From positions 1,942,001-2,006,000 of the forward strand of contig JAQFVV010012536.1 in NCBI GenBank assembly GCA_028023455.1: a stretch of 64,000 nucleotides of DNA, in the 5' to 3' direction. How positions within the stretch are numbered: position 1 is the stretch's first letter; each line of letters begins with the position of its first letter. The DNA is from Epiperipatus broadwayi. Taxonomy: Eukaryota > Onychophora > Udeonychophora > Euonychophora > Peripatidae. Position numbers and translations under genes: made by a program. Shown one piece after another: positions 11,101-23,258 of this stretch. The notes beneath the pieces were generated by a model. The model searched no databases. It was not told the origin of the DNA and worked only from the letters and a program-made list of their open reading frames with translations.

Positions 11101-14100
11101 TACTTTTCTCCATCTTATAGTTTTCTGTACTAATCCATCTGTTATTTCTATAGCATAAAGTTTCTGATATATTTCTCCGATGTGTGAGGTTTCCATGATT
11201 ATTTGTACGTAAATTGAGCTTCGATATTGAGAAGCGATAGGGAATATTAAGTTTCTACTGCATATTCATTACTTTAAAAATATTATAAATTATTCAATAA
11301 CACTCTTATGATTTTACAACTGATTTTAAGAGCGTTTATAAATTTACTCAGCTATTTTTTTAATAGCACAAACGACTTAGAAGTTTATTGTAGAGAGACC
11401 CCCTCAACAATTGAATCCAGCTTATATACTGCCAGAAACTCCTTATCTGATTGGTAGGTTTAAACAATCAAAATTTCTTATTTACATATTTACCAACACA
11501 ATATTAAAAATAAATAATAATGACTTATTTAATATTTAATATTTTATCAAATTCTTTCAAAACAATATTTATCGTTTATTTAAATCTATTAAACATTCTT
11601 TTGAAATATTATTCTCACTTGATTTAAATCTTAACTTTTATAAGATCATTTAAAATAAACTAAATCTTTTTAAATACGTTATATTTTTAAGACAATATTT
11701 TAAAATCAAATTTAATATTTTACATTAATATCTTTATTTTTATCTCGTGATAACTCACGTATTATTTATAAATTTATAACATGATTTTTCAAAATAATTA
11801 TGCAACTTTATTAGACAACTTCCACGCATGTGTGTATAACATCTGTTCTCTATAACACAAGAACGCTTGTCTAAAAATAAACTTAACAATTGCTTTTTTT
11901 AAAATAAATATTTATCTTTAAAAAATAAATAAGATATTATATCAGATTTTAAAATAATTATTTGATATGATTACAATCAAATATTAATCTCAATTTAAAT
12001 ACTTATAATCTAAAATATTTTTATTCACTTTTAACATATATTTCAAATTAAAAATATCTTTGTTTAATTTTAACTGGTCTTTTAAATACTTTAGCTTCAA
12101 ACATTTGTTATTAAATTTATTAATGCAGTACTACATCATAATCATCATCATTTTAAATATCTTCCCAATATCAACACAATTCACATATCAAACACTCATA
12201 GATTGCTTTAACTAAACTTATGGTAACATTACCACAAGCAAAGTCAACATCACACTTTTAAAATACTCCTTAAATTTTAAAATTTTCTACTAAATTAGCA
12301 CAAAACTTAAATGGTGACCCATATAAAAGGGCACAATATATTTGTTAATTATTAATATTTATATAAATCAATAACTCTGAGTATAATGTAAATTATACAC
12401 ACATGTATATTTATGTGCCATACAGAGTGAAACATGCTTTTGGTATTGTATACCAGATTCATGGTTGTTTAACTAAAATAACAGGTTTATATTCCATGCA
12501 TGCTCAATGGAACATTGGCATTTATTTGATTGATAAGTTATAATTAATACTAACTGCAATACCCAAATGATAGGAAGATTAAAATTAGGCTTGGTTTATT
12601 GCAAAGTCTAATAACGTTATTAATCAAAGAAACACCAATACCCCATTAAGCATGCACCTGAATATCACCTTGTCAGTTTAGTTAACTCATCATGAGTCTA
12701 GTACATAGTACCGAAAGCATGCTCGGCTAAATATTACTAATATCATTAAATTGTTCCCCTATGTACCACACATGAATATATGGGTATATAATTAGTAATT
12801 TTTAAAGTATTTTTCATCCTACAATAGAGTCATCTAACGTAAGCTTGAATAAACAGCTGCTTTTGGAAAACATAGCATTAAGCATATCATGTGATATTAA
12901 TATTCAAATATATATATTATTATCCCATTATATTTTAACAGGATGTAGCAAGCCACGTTTTTTTTTTCTTTATCGTGAAAAATTGTTTTTGTGATTCAAT
13001 GTCGGATAATAGGTTTAATATTTGGCCACCAGGGTGAGCAAGAACCTGGAGATTGCGATTTAAAAATTGTAATGTGTTTATTGTCATTTATTCTTTGTCT
13101 GCATAACAATTTCTATTTTTTTTAAACTAAGGCTATTATTAGATTTATTTCAGTAAGTTTCAGTAACGTAATCAGATTAATCTTTTCATTAATAAAGGAT
13201 ATTTTACAGACATTCTAAATTGTACTGCATGCTTGTGTAAGCGTTATTTATCTTCAGAAAACGTTATTTTTAAACATATATTTTAATTAAAATAAAAACT
13301 TTCCATTTTAGTAAAAATTAATCCAGTCATTTTTAACTTATTTATGTAACCAATGAATTATTAAATTTAGTAAAAATTGCTGAAAGAAGGTATTACAAAG
13401 CAAAAATCTTAATTTCCTTTTTTCTCTTTTTTTTTTTTTTTGCCAAGTATTAATTTGATAAAACGTGTGAAAATGTATTAAATTATGATAACTTCAAATG
13501 GCCTGCTGTCATATCTCATAAGATATTCCTAATGTGAAAGAGCTGAATTAAATATAATGAATGAAACCTTGACATATTGTCAGGAAATGGTTAAAGTAAA
13601 TTGTAAATACAGTTGCAAAACTACTATTAGGAGTTAGTCAATGTTATTGTTACAGTGACTGGCTTTCATTTAACTGCCATTCAATTATTATGTGTCAAGC
13701 ATTATAAAGAGAGTAACAATAATAAAAAAATATCAATTTAATATTTATGTTGCACTAATTAATTATTCTTATAGTTCTTGTCAACTATATGTTTATATAT
13801 ATGTAGTAAAACAAAAAGATTTTTTTTTTAATAACTATCCTCCCCATGAAGGAATGATGAAAGAAAAATAATTAACAGCAAACGACAAAGCTCTCCCCCG
13901 CCCCATCACTATTTTAATCTCCAACTAAGAACAGCAAGATATCTTTTTACTGACCAGTATTATATGGCTAGCAGGATTGGCTATACAATGGCTACCTATA
14001 ACAAAAGTTCTAAGCCTAACAGAAAATGAAAACAAACATTTCAACCTTTACTTAGAAGACATGGCAGACAGATTTGCTACCAGTACACTGTGATATTCTT
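8130..14100. other. Long AT-rich tract, no feature recognised
   Basis: Nearly 6 kb with very high A+T, short homopolymer runs and only chance open frames. No LINE, SINE, F-family or palindromic element was recognised. A T run at 13426-13440 and a TA-rich patch near 13795 are the only simple repeats of note. It is the least repeat-structured part of the window and contrasts with the dense repeats from 14 kb onwards. Confidence 0.5.
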
Positions 14101-14112
14101 TATGCATACACT

Positions 14113-14765
14113 TTTTCTCATCATAACCACATATACATATATTGGGATTATGTATCTTTTGCACATGTGTGTGTTCATGGGTATCGGTTTCTTGAGATGG
14201 GGTGGAGGACAATCCTGAGTTCAAATCTCTTTAAGTACATATATAGGAAATATTCAGTATAAGCAAATTATATACTACTTTAATTACATTATATCTTACT
14301 ATAAGTTCAGTCCATCCCTCAACTAGTAATATATATGGATATGTAATGATTGGATAATGAGAGGTTGATCGACTTAATAAGAGGTTGATCGACGTAATAT
14401 CTTCATGAGTATGACTGCAATATCAAATCCAATAAGGGCTTTGGGCAGACTGCCTTTGGTTTTCAATCAAGTGGGTGATTGAATAGTTGGAAGAGTGAGA
14501 AGATTGAAGCTTGTCCATTAAAGTTTGAGGAATTGCTATCTTAATAAAAACTGAGCACTGATTGTATATATGTGTAGGAGATTATAATCTGGCCCAACTG
14601 ATGAGAGCTGGTTCTTCTCAAAATACATATATTGGGAATCGTATCTTTTTCACATGTAGTCATGTGTATCGGTTGCTTGAGATGGAACGGATGAATAGAC
14701 TGAAAAATTCTGAGTTCAAATTCCTCTAATTACATATATCCACATATATAGGTATATATGTTGGA
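14113..14765 (+). mobile_element. F2 retrozyme-like tandem, copy b
   Basis: The block ATATTGGGA..ATCGTATCTTTT..CACATG..GTATCGGTT..GAGATGG..GAGTTCAAAT occurs at 14139-14230 and again at 14630-14735, a period of 490 bp. The left copy begins at the 3' product side of the hammerhead (ATACATATATTGGG); the complete ribozyme lies at 14593-14636. It is followed directly by a LINE-B tail. No coding capacity. Confidence 0.75.
14593..14636 (+). ncRNA. Hammerhead ribozyme of F2, stem I covariant, core damaged
   Basis: Stem I is CCCAA with TTGGG, where other F2 copies have ACCAA with TTGGT: both sides of the fifth pair changed together. The core CTGATGA is intact at 14598-14604. Stem II is degraded and G12 of the GAA triplet has become A, so this copy is probably inactive. 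Stem III ATA..TAT and A17 are as in the other copies. Confidence 0.65.
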
Positions 14766-14789
14766 GTGTATTTGGTAGAAATAACTTAA

Positions 14790-15235
14790 TACTAAAAGGA
14801 AATATGCAATTGTGTTTGAAAATGAAGGTTTGTTAATAAATGTGTGTTACCAGTTCTTACTTATGGATTTGAAACTTGGACATAATAGATGTTAGGAGTA
14901 ACAAGAAAGGATTGAAAATGAACTACATGGGTAAGAGAACACATAGGCATTACTGATATTATTGAAAGTGTTTAAAGACAAGAAGAATTAGGTTGGACAT
15001 ATCGCTGGAAGAGATGATGATAATAGATGGACAGTTGTGATCTTAATCTGGATTCCAAGAGATTGTAAAAGACCTAGAAAGAGACTATGTGAAATAGATG
15101 GATGAAATAAGGAAATATGCTGGGGTAAGTAGAGAAGAGAGGTTAGAGATTGGAGAAGATGAATTGATCTTGGAGAGACCCTCCAGCAGTGGATTGATAA
15201 TGGTTGAAAATGATGATGATGATGATGATGGATAT
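14790..15235 (+). pseudogene. LINE-B C-terminus with (GAT)n tail
   Basis: The interrupted plus-strand frame reads VLTYGFETWT early on, then a helix-rich stretch, then RWTVVI..IPRDCKRPRKR, the signature end of a common invertebrate LINE reverse transcriptase. The 3' end is a GAT repeat (about 15214-15232). Frameshifts and stops show it is dead. It abuts F2 copy b on its 5' side. Confidence 0.8.
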
Positions 15236-15409
15236 AATGTAAAGTAACAAATTACACATTAAATATATACTTCAATTGATGATTACTACATAATCAAAAG
15301 TATTTCTGTTTAATTTATATAATAGTGTTGACATTTACCATTATTATAATTTAATATATATATATACTTCATATCCCTGGAGTTTAGATCTAACTATTTT
15401 TAATGGTAT

Positions 15410-15750
15410 GGATGTTCAAAGAATTGGAGGGTGGCCTGTCCATTAAAGTTTGAAGATTTGCTATATTAATATAAACTAAGCACTGATTACATATGTGTGT
15501 GGGAGATGATGATCTGGACCAATTGATGAGTGGTAGTTCAGCAGAAAATAGATCTATTGGAGATCATTTATCTTTCTCACATCTGTGTTCATAGGTATCA
15601 GTTGTATGAGATAGATTGGATAGCTGAAGCAAGCTTGAAAATCTGAGTTCAAATCATGTATGGTCATGTGTATCAGTTGTATGAGATAGATTGGATAGCT
15701 GAAGGGAGCTTGAAAATCTGGGTTCACATCCCCTCTAATTATATATATAT
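15410..15750 (+). mobile_element. F2 fragment, copy c, with decayed hammerhead
   Basis: F2 blocks in plus orientation: TTAAAGTTTGAAGATTTGCT, GGAGATGATGATCTGGACC, the HHR-like segment 15518-15561 (ACCAA and TTGGA kept, but C3 changed to T giving TTGATGA), then GTATCAGTTGTATGAGATAG..AGCTTGAAAATCTGAGTTC. The last ~75 bp are duplicated in tandem (15595-15650 and 15668-15735). A TA microsatellite follows. Confidence 0.7.
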
Positions 15751-15753
15751 ATA

Positions 15754-15761
15754 CAGCTCAT

Positions 15762-15804
<43 letters not shown>
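15754..15804. repeat. (TA)n microsatellite
   Basis: Mostly TA dinucleotides from 15765 to 15801 with a GCTCATAGA copy on either side, immediately 3' of the F2 end. Confidence 0.9.
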
Positions 15805-15807
<3 letters not shown>

Positions 15808-15974
15808 CAGCTCATAGATAAACAGTGTACTACATTATAATAGTGTCTAATTCTCTCTCCAAATTGCTTACAGAACCAGAATCAACCTGTGTTATGTAGT
15901 AACATGATTTAGCTATTCCCTACAAAAATTATAAGATGTTATTGAGTCTGGATTACAAATTGTGGTATAAAATA

Positions 15975-16225
15975 TTAAGTGTTTCATACTTTGATAGATG
16001 ACCTTTAATATTTGTCCTGCCATAATGAAATCGTGCAAATGATTTGAAAATACTTTTTGTGACTCATAGTTTTATTGTCATATACAGTTTGAATCATTGC
16101 AAAATGTTTTAGTGACAGTTTTGTCTTGTCCTATTTAAAGCAAAATTTAATGTTAGCCCATTGTTTCATCATGGATTAAGGCATGAAACAGACTGTCACA
16201 TGCTAGTGCTTTAAAATATATGTGG
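15975..16225 (+). mobile_element. Diverged MITE (M10), copy 1
   Basis: It shares with 54020-54300 and 59126-59445 the ordered blocks ACAGTTTGAAT..TTGCAAA..TTTTAGT, AAATTTAATGTTAGCCC, TTTCATCATG and the end ATGCTAGTGCTTTAAAA. The copies are old and differ in orientation. No reading frame. Confidence 0.5.
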
Positions 16226-16229
16226 TGAA

Positions 16230-17050
16230 AAGTTATAGGTTGTTACATAATATATGAATTAATTCAAATATGGTAACTGCATGTATCTTGGAGTGAAAAC
16301 CAGTTATTTTTTCACTGGGATACATTGCATATGAGAATTATAAAATATATAATGGATTTTTAAAATAATTTTCATTATAATTATCCTTTATCTGAAATTG
16401 TAATTTTACTTGAATAAAGTACTTCTTGTCAAACTATTTTGGTCCAAATTCTACACCCATATCTTTGGATTTAAGTCTGGATGAAACATAGAATTTTTTT
16501 AAGGTGCAAATAGTACTCACATTTTTCTTTAAGATAGTTGGCCAGTTATTAATTAGATAATAAATATATACCTATTATTAATCAATGATCCCACATAAAT
16601 CTGGAGAAATGGACTGGTTAAATAATTTGCATACACTAATGATAACACAAAATGAAGAGTGATACCGGTTATGAATATGGGAACAAATATGACCTGAAAG
16701 CACTAAGCCAGAATTAATACCATTAAAATAATAGCTTCACTAGGGTGTGTTGGAAATGCAGTATAATAATTATGAAGAATTGGTGAAGTAAATACATTTT
16801 TACAGGATTATAATCTGGATTAACTAAATTAGTACAATAATTGAAAAACAACATGCAGTTTTCATGTCTAATCAGTGAAATTTCATGCTGAGCTCATAAT
16901 TACAGTTGCATGCCTGATATCATTTACTTGTAAACTCTTATCTTCCTTGAAAATTATTGATATGAACTTTTTTTTGGCTACTCTTGAGAATGCATAAAAA
17001 ATTTATGTTTGCGCATCACTTAATTTTTTTATCATGCTTTTTGTCTTTAA
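16230..17050. other. AT-rich DNA, nothing recognised
   Basis: No repeat family or gene visible. Only short chance open frames. Confidence 0.4.
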
Positions 17051-17400
17051 ATATGAATATATTTATCATTCATCATCATTTTTAATACACTGCAAAGTAA
17101 AGTTCTGTCAAAGTTTAATATAGTTTCCTTGATCCGTGGATTCTGCTTTCCAAATCACTCCAGAAAACTTCCTCATTTTATCTGCTTCATTCACATGTGA
17201 TCAAGAAGTCTTTTACATTTTTGGGGAGATTTAGTTTTGAATTTCAGTTCATCTTCATTTCTAGGGTCATTCTCAGCCCAATTCTATTTTTATCTGTTTA
17301 ATTTTGTCAGTAATACCTATTTATTTCATCACTAATGCATAGCACTTTCGATCCTATCTTGCATATCTTAACAAATATCTTCTTATATTTCCTATGTGGT
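17050..17400 (-). pseudogene. LINE-B C-terminal remnant
   Basis: Interrupted minus-strand frames give GITDKIKQIKIELG, then LITCE, EVFWSDLESRIHGSRKLY and a 3' TCATCATT-type tail, in the order found at the end of LINE-B. It is more decayed than the copy at 58677-58950 and resembles the copy at 27320-27600. Confidence 0.6.
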
Positions 17401-18005
17401 CTGAATAGCTTACTTTAGTTAAACTATAGAGCATTAACCTGACACCAAATATTTCCCATAATAATTATCATGCATAAATTAGGCTCAGGTAGACAATTTA
17501 TATAATTATGTAATACACACTTAGGTATATCAGAAGATATTAATATATCAATATATACAGCTACAGTTATTATACAAGTAAACCCTAAGGCTTATTAAAA
17601 TAATCATGAGGCCAATGTGGATTTTAAAGGTTTCTAAATTTACTTGGGTATGTTTCAATGGCAAAATTTCACTAAGAAGATCCTCTGTCGGACTTTGCTC
17701 TTCATTGGGTCATCTAAAGACTTCAGTGTTGACGGTCTTATTCCTTTTAATGGCAGAATTTAACACAGTCTTTTTATAATTTCCAGCTCATTCTGTCAAT
17801 AATCCAATAAATTCCTTAATTAATCTGTTTGCGAACCTTCTTTTAATTACATTTTTTTACTTAATGAAACTATTTTAATAATTCTTTATTTATTTACTTT
17901 TCTAGATTTAACTGTAGATTAAAATCCGAAATATTTTTTAAATCTTTTCTATATTTCTGAGTTTAATTACGTATAGCTTTCTAAGAATAATTTATTATTT
18001 TACTA
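17398..18005. repeat. ~600-bp repeat Y, copy 1
   Basis: It matches 26690-27240 over its length: TTTAGTTAAACTATAGAG, TATTAATATATACAGCTAC, the TTCATTxGxTCATC block, AACTATTTTAATAAT and the final ATAGCTTTCTAxxAATAATTTAT. Identity is moderate. In this copy Y lies at higher coordinates than the LINE-B remnant; in the other copy the order is reversed. Family unknown. Confidence 0.6.
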
Positions 18006-18049
18006 TTTATTTAACCTATTCATTTAGTATACTAAATGCTACTATAGTA

Positions 18050-18165
18050 AATAGAGAGATTTGAACTTAGGATTTTCAGATTATATTTATCATCCACTCC
18101 ATCTCAAACAACCGATATATATGACCACACACATGTGAAAAAGAAAAATCACGTACTGTGTATAT
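18050..18165 (-). mobile_element. F2 truncated end, copy d
   Basis: F2 terminal blocks in minus orientation: GAGAGATTTGAACTTAGGAT, CCACTCCATCTCAAACAACC, GACCACACACATGTGAAAAAG. Truncated before the hammerhead. Confidence 0.65.
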
Positions 18166-18199
18166 AATTACATAATCAGCAATTACCTTCACCAGTCAT

Positions 18200-18500
18200 T
18201 CAGATTAGAGGGCTTCTTTTAATATTCTTGGATCCATATAGGTATGTAGAAGTAGCTTCTTCTCCACTATTTTCCTCTACAGTTCTGCCATTTATTTGTT
18301 TTTGTTCATTATTTCCAAAATTTGATTGATTCTCATCGTTGCTGCTTCTTCTAGTAACTATTTTCCATTCCCTTAGGGGTGTGACACAATTCGGTGAATG
18401 TGGTTTAAATTCCCCTGCAACATAACACCATTTTCCAAATGTACCATCATTCTTCAAATATACTCTGTCACTTATATGAAAGCATTTAATGAGATATTAT
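18200..18500 (-). pseudogene. Protein-like fragment, possibly integrase C-terminus
   Basis: The minus-strand frame reads ISDRVYLKNDGTFGKW, then a charged, Asn/Ser/Glu-rich tail of about 60 residues to a stop at 18200. DRVYLKN..GKW is the kind of motif that opens the small barrel domain at the C-terminus of retroelement integrases (DRVY..K...KW.PG), but the following PG and recognisable strands are missing, so this is a guess. It is bounded by an F2 fragment and a tandem repeat, so any continuation is lost. It could also be an exon fragment of a host gene. Confidence 0.3.
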
Positions 18501-19655
18501 TTTATATAGTGCTATATTTTTATACTGTAATAGTGATATTAGCGATTAAGTCAATGCACATGCGCTTTAAAGATAAATTATAAAGGAATATTCTCACTTT
18601 TCCAGACACAAGATATAATTTTTTAGAAAAGTTGGAATGAATTCACTCATCCTTTTGACCCAAACATTTATATATGAGCAAATCTTAAGCATATGGAAAT
18701 GAGAGCATGAAAATGTTAAGCAATCACTTTAAATTACATTTATTATGCTTGAACGAATGACGTATGTGAAATCTTTATAATTTATGATACGTCATTCTTC
18801 ACACTCTCATTTCCATATGCGTAAGATTTTCCCATACATAAATGTTTGGGTCAAATGGATAGGTAAATTCATTCTATCTTTTCTAAAAAACTATATCTTG
18901 TGTTTGGAAAAGTGAAAGTATTCATTTATAATTTATCTTTAAAGGGCATGTGCATTGGCTTAATTGCTAATATCACTATTACAGTATAAAAACATAGTGT
19001 TATATAAAATAATATATCATTATATATGTTTAATTTCAACTAAAGAATGATGTGTCATAAATTGTAAAGATTTCACAGGTGTCATTCGTTCAAACATAAA
19101 TGTAATTTAAAGTGATTCCTTAACACCTTCATGCTCTCATTTCCATACACTTAAGATTTGCTCAAACATAAATGTTTGGGTCAAAAGAATGGGTGGATTC
19201 ATTCCATTCTTTCTAAAATACTATATTTTGTGTCTGGAAAAAGTGAGAGTATTCATTTATAATTTTATCTTTAAAGCACATGTGCATTGGCTTAATCACT
19301 AATAGCACTATTACAGTATAAAAACATAGCACTATATAAAATAATATCTCATTATATATGTTTAATTTCAACTAAAGAATGACATATCGTAAATTGTAAA
19401 GATTTTGTAAGTGTCATTCATTCAAGCATAATAAATGTAATTTAAAGTGATTGCTTAACATCTTCACGCTCTCATTTCCATATGCTTAAGATTTGCCCAT
19501 ACATAAATGTTTGGGTTGAAAGGATGGGTGGATTCATTCCATCTTTTCTAAAAAACTATATCTTGTGTCTGGAAAAGTGAGAGTATTCATTTATAATTTA
19601 GCTTTAAAGTGCATGTGCATTGGCTTAATCGCTAATATCACTATTATGGAAGCAT
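18470..19655. repeat. ~330-bp palindromic/tandem repeat (M8)
   Basis: Three direct units (CTCTCATTTCCATA starts at 18804, 19134 and 19469; periods 330 and 335) are preceded by one inverted unit (18470-18775). The inversion point is near 18760-18785 (GAATGACGTATG..CATACGTCATTC-like). Units contain AAATGTTTGGGTC, CTATATCTTGTGT, GTGCATTGGCTTAAT and ATAAAAACATAG blocks. A diverged relative is at 47840-48060. No hammerhead core or reading frame. Confidence 0.85.
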
Positions 19656-20199
19656 TTAGTAACTTCACTTTTTAAGGCAATACTTTTTTAACCAATCCAG
19701 ATCTTGTTCCCTTTGTTGTAAATTGAATTATCAGTTTCAACTGTCTTCTCATCTGTGTTTAGCAATATTATTGTGTTTATATGTGATTATATATAAACAC
19801 AGTCAAGTGAAAATGTGTTTACAATATATATTTATCAATGCAGATTTACCCTATACACTTATACCATTGCTTGATACCACTGGTGAGATATAGCTTCTAA
19901 TTGATATGCAACTGTAGAAAGAAGGGATTCTAAGTGCCTTTATAATTTTACCTACCACTTCCAACTCTAACTTTGACAGTTTGCTGCTAGATATGATAAT
20001 ACTTATGACTATACTCAGACAGCTTTCCTTGTGTCTATACTAGGTTCTAACAGTTTCCAGTCCTAAACGTGAATTTACCTCTCTGCATTATCCATTTAAC
20101 TTTGACAGTTGATATCTCTTGGAGAACAGGTATTCTGCCTTTCATCTTTGTAACAGTAGTTCTATGACCTTACCTCCAAATGGGTTGATTATTTATTGC

Positions 20200-20690
20200 C
20201 ATATCCCTTTCCATAATGGAATAATTTGGATTTGGTGAATATCATTGTCTATGGGTCCATTTTTGCCATTGGATATATGTTATCTATCTGTATAGACGTT
20301 GTTTCATGGTGATGAATTCTCAATCCAATCAAGATAAGATGGAAACTGGACTAGTCCATTATTTGAAGGAAAAGTGATATGTAACATTTATAGACAGATT
20401 ATTCTTATGTTTCTATCCAAACATCAGTTAAGCTGGAAATTGTCAGTCATTGTTGATGGGAATAGCATTGGTAAAACACACTTTTACATACTGTCTTATG
20501 CATTTTTAAACTTCTGGTCTTGTATAGTGCCAACTTTAATTGTTGCACTGTGTTTTATTTTTGTTACACCATTTGATTATTGATATGGTTGTATCAAAAT
20601 ATGTCGCATACCGAATTTTGTAGGATTTCTTTAAATTTTGAAGAAAAATGTCTATCATTATGACACCCACAAAATTTTTCATAGCTTAGA
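20200..20690 (-). pseudogene. Gypsy integrase C-terminal remnant
   Basis: Minus-strand frames give PA.LMFG.K followed by an interrupted basic region and QITYIQWQKW, resembling the stretch after the integrase catalytic core of Ty3/gypsy elements (SPAELLFGRK-type motif and beyond). Separated from the rest of integrase by LINE-A and F1-b. Stops are frequent, so the assignment rests mostly on order and the PA.LMFG motif. Confidence 0.45.
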
Positions 20691-20702
20691 AATAATTTTT
20701 CT

Positions 20703-21977
20703 CATAGTGATGTGATGATGTGATGTGATGTATTATGGCTTCTCCTTAAACGAAGTCAAGAATATCTCAGCAATTATGCCCAGATAAACCTGTTAGCCAC
20801 TTTCTTTTACATTCCCCACTCTAAATTTACCCATAATCTGCTCTATCCCATTTCCACAACATAATTTTTGTCAACTCTATAACCTTTATATCTAAATCCC
20901 CCTTATCTTTTCCCAAACCCAGCATAAAAACCAATAATTCACTTTCTGTATAATCACTCTTTTCATATTTATTTTTCCACAACTTCATTATATGTACCCT
21001 TTCTGTTTTCAAACATTTACATTCAATTAACAAATGCCTAATATTTTCAATTCCTTCCTTACATAATTTACAAAATAAATCACCCATATTTTTCCATTTA
21101 CATGTATATTCTTTTGTAGCTAAAGCTCCCGTTCGAGCCTTAAACAATAAACTGCTTTCCTTACTATTATCATATATTAACTCACACCTAATATTCTATT
21201 TATTTCTATATATATTTAAACTCTTTTTACTCTCCATACTATTTCTCCATCTCTCTAACTCCCTAGTCTTTATTAATAAATTTATTCTTTTATCCCATTC
21301 CTTACTACTATAACACTCAATAATCCTCTTAACACAATCATCCCATCTTTTGTACAAATATACTGATATAAATTCTTTATCCAAATCTTTTCCATACTGC
21401 ATTACCTTTCTCACCCATCTTGTTACCTGCCCTTTACTCATAACCCAATTAAATACTATTTTAGCTATTCTTTTATTATCCATAAACTGCAATCTACCAA
21501 ACATTTTCATTTTACTTTTTGCATCTCTCATATGAAAACTGACTATCCCATTTCTCCTTGAATTGCCTCCCTTGCTGTCCATACTTCTGCATCCAATGCA
21601 TGTCTTTCTACTTCCCTTTGAGCTTTTTCTAAATAATCTAATATCTTTTTACTAACATATAATGCATCATTACCATATGTTAACCCTGCTACTGCAACTC
21701 CTTTCCATATAATTCTAGCTACATCATATTTATTATATGAAAATACTGTTAATTTCTTTATCAATCCATTTCTTTTCTTTGCTTCATTTATCAATTTTTT
21801 CTCCCATTCATCCAAATAATTTTTCTGATTACTTAAAATAATTCCCAAATAACTATATCTATTCACCACACTTAACTTAATATCTCCCAATAAAAATTCT
21901 ACATCTTCTCTTTCCTCAGTATTAACCATCATTATATTTGATTTTTCTTCACTAAATTTAATCTCCATCTCTTTACC
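20703..21977 (-). pseudogene. LINE-A, longest copy: RT thumb to 3' end
   Basis: The minus strand encodes, over at least two frameshifts, the region after the catalytic palm of a LINE reverse transcriptase. First come EEKSNIMMVNTEER and RYSYLGIILSN (the YLGI motif), then AGLTYGNDALYVS, LEKAQREVERHALDAEV and AREAIQGE, then a helical region ending in RELERWRNSMESKK, then the CKLC..H....EC zinc-knuckle-like motif and the KIMLWKW C-terminus. The 3' UTR ends in a (GATGT)n-like tail at 20703. It is 5'-truncated where F1-b begins. It lies in a gypsy integrase; the flanks ATGAGAAAAATTAT and ATGGAGAAAATGAT (minus strand, 11 of 14 identical) may be the old target duplication. Confidence 0.85.
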
Positions 21978-22430
21978 CAAACTCTCAATACAGTAGTGGC
22001 ACCTAGTGTAAGCTAGATTAATCAGTGGATGCAGGAAGGTTTGTGCATAAAATCATCTAATGCTTACTCATTCAATGTCCTCAGACTAGTTTCTAGTTTA
22101 TAGATTTTATCAGTGAGAATCTTGGATCTGAGAGCAATACAGCTAAATCTTAGGATCTAAGGCACTCTTCCAGTAGCCATGTTTTACCTTTTAGGGACTA
22201 CAAACTTCAAAATGAAAATACAATAATGTTTTCAATCCAAGCTCATTCACTTGTATGGTCATACAGATCTGAACCCAGTTCAGTATCTGTACATTTTGGT
22301 GTGTTTGTTTCTTTAATAACCATAGTCACTATCATATCATGGATAGGAATGGTATTAAATCATTAAACATCAAGTGTATGGAGAGTTTGCCACAGTTTTA
22401 ACAGCTTGTGTAAGCATAGGAATATGTGAA
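21978..22430 (-). mobile_element. F1 foldback retrozyme copy b, decayed
   Basis: Starts CAAACTCTCAATACAGTAGT and runs through the arm, an antisense hammerhead remnant (22075-22115; CTGATAA instead of CTGATGA), the CTTGGATCTGAGAGCA block, the central GGTATTAAATCATTAAACATC and a shortened arm, ending in a partial terminal module. It lies between the LINE-A 5' end and the gypsy integrase. No exact duplication found. Confidence 0.75.
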
Positions 22431-22432
22431 AT

Positions 22433-22690
22433 TTAGATCATTTTCTCCATGTTTGTGTTCTTTACTATTTTATATTTCAGATACTTTGAGTTTGAATTCA
22501 CAACTACAAGAAACAAATCCATATGTACCCTACTACCGGCTTTGGTAACACATGGCCATTTAATAAATCTCTTTGTGGAAAGCAATAATGTTGCTGAGGG
22601 AGATTGTCTAATATAACTTTTTATTTGTTCATTTACACCCAGCAACCACATTTCTCAAGCCAAAGCTTTCACTCGAGTCCTGGATAACTT
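22433..22690 (-). pseudogene. Gypsy integrase zinc-binding/core fragment
   Basis: The minus-strand frame gives MWLLGVNEQIKSYIRQ, then after a spacer SRVHMDLFLVVVNSNSKYLK. This is the W.PG.N..I..YV..C to W.RVHMDF..P...FLVVVD..SKW pattern of Ty3/gypsy integrases. The first catalytic Asp (HMD) is kept, the second (VVVD) has become Asn, and the zinc cysteines are lost. Dead. Confidence 0.75.
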
Positions 22691-23258
22691 TGGTAGCTGT
22701 AATATTTTTTCATTTACTCTCCTACATATAACAACTTGATCTTCCATTACAATGCATCCTTTGTATGTGTTAAAAGGTCTTAGAAGAATTTCTATCCAAC
22801 AGTTTGGTCAACTATTTCTTATCCAGTTCATGAGTATTTGAAAACCTTAATTGTTTTCTATCCAATTAGAAATAGTGTGACTATTTTATTTTTGAAATCA
22901 TTAATTTGTCCATATATCCATTATTATAGACTCTTTATTGGGATCTCTCAAAAGGAAATATGTGAGCTGTCTTATGCTTACATTGTGATATTCCAGTTCA
23001 AAATCATAAGTTAGTAAATTTACCCAGAACTATGTCTTAGATGAGCTGTCTTATTCTTTGAAAACTTTCCTAATAGTGGTTTGCTATCTGTATACAAAAG
23101 TTATCATACAAATACTGGTGAAACTTATTATCACAAAAACAGTAGCCAGTGCTCATTTATTTAATTGGTTCATTTGGTACTGGATAATATTTTTGAAGTG
23201 TTAATAATAAGCTTCACCCTCACAATACACTATGAATGGTTTAAGATTATTCTGTATT

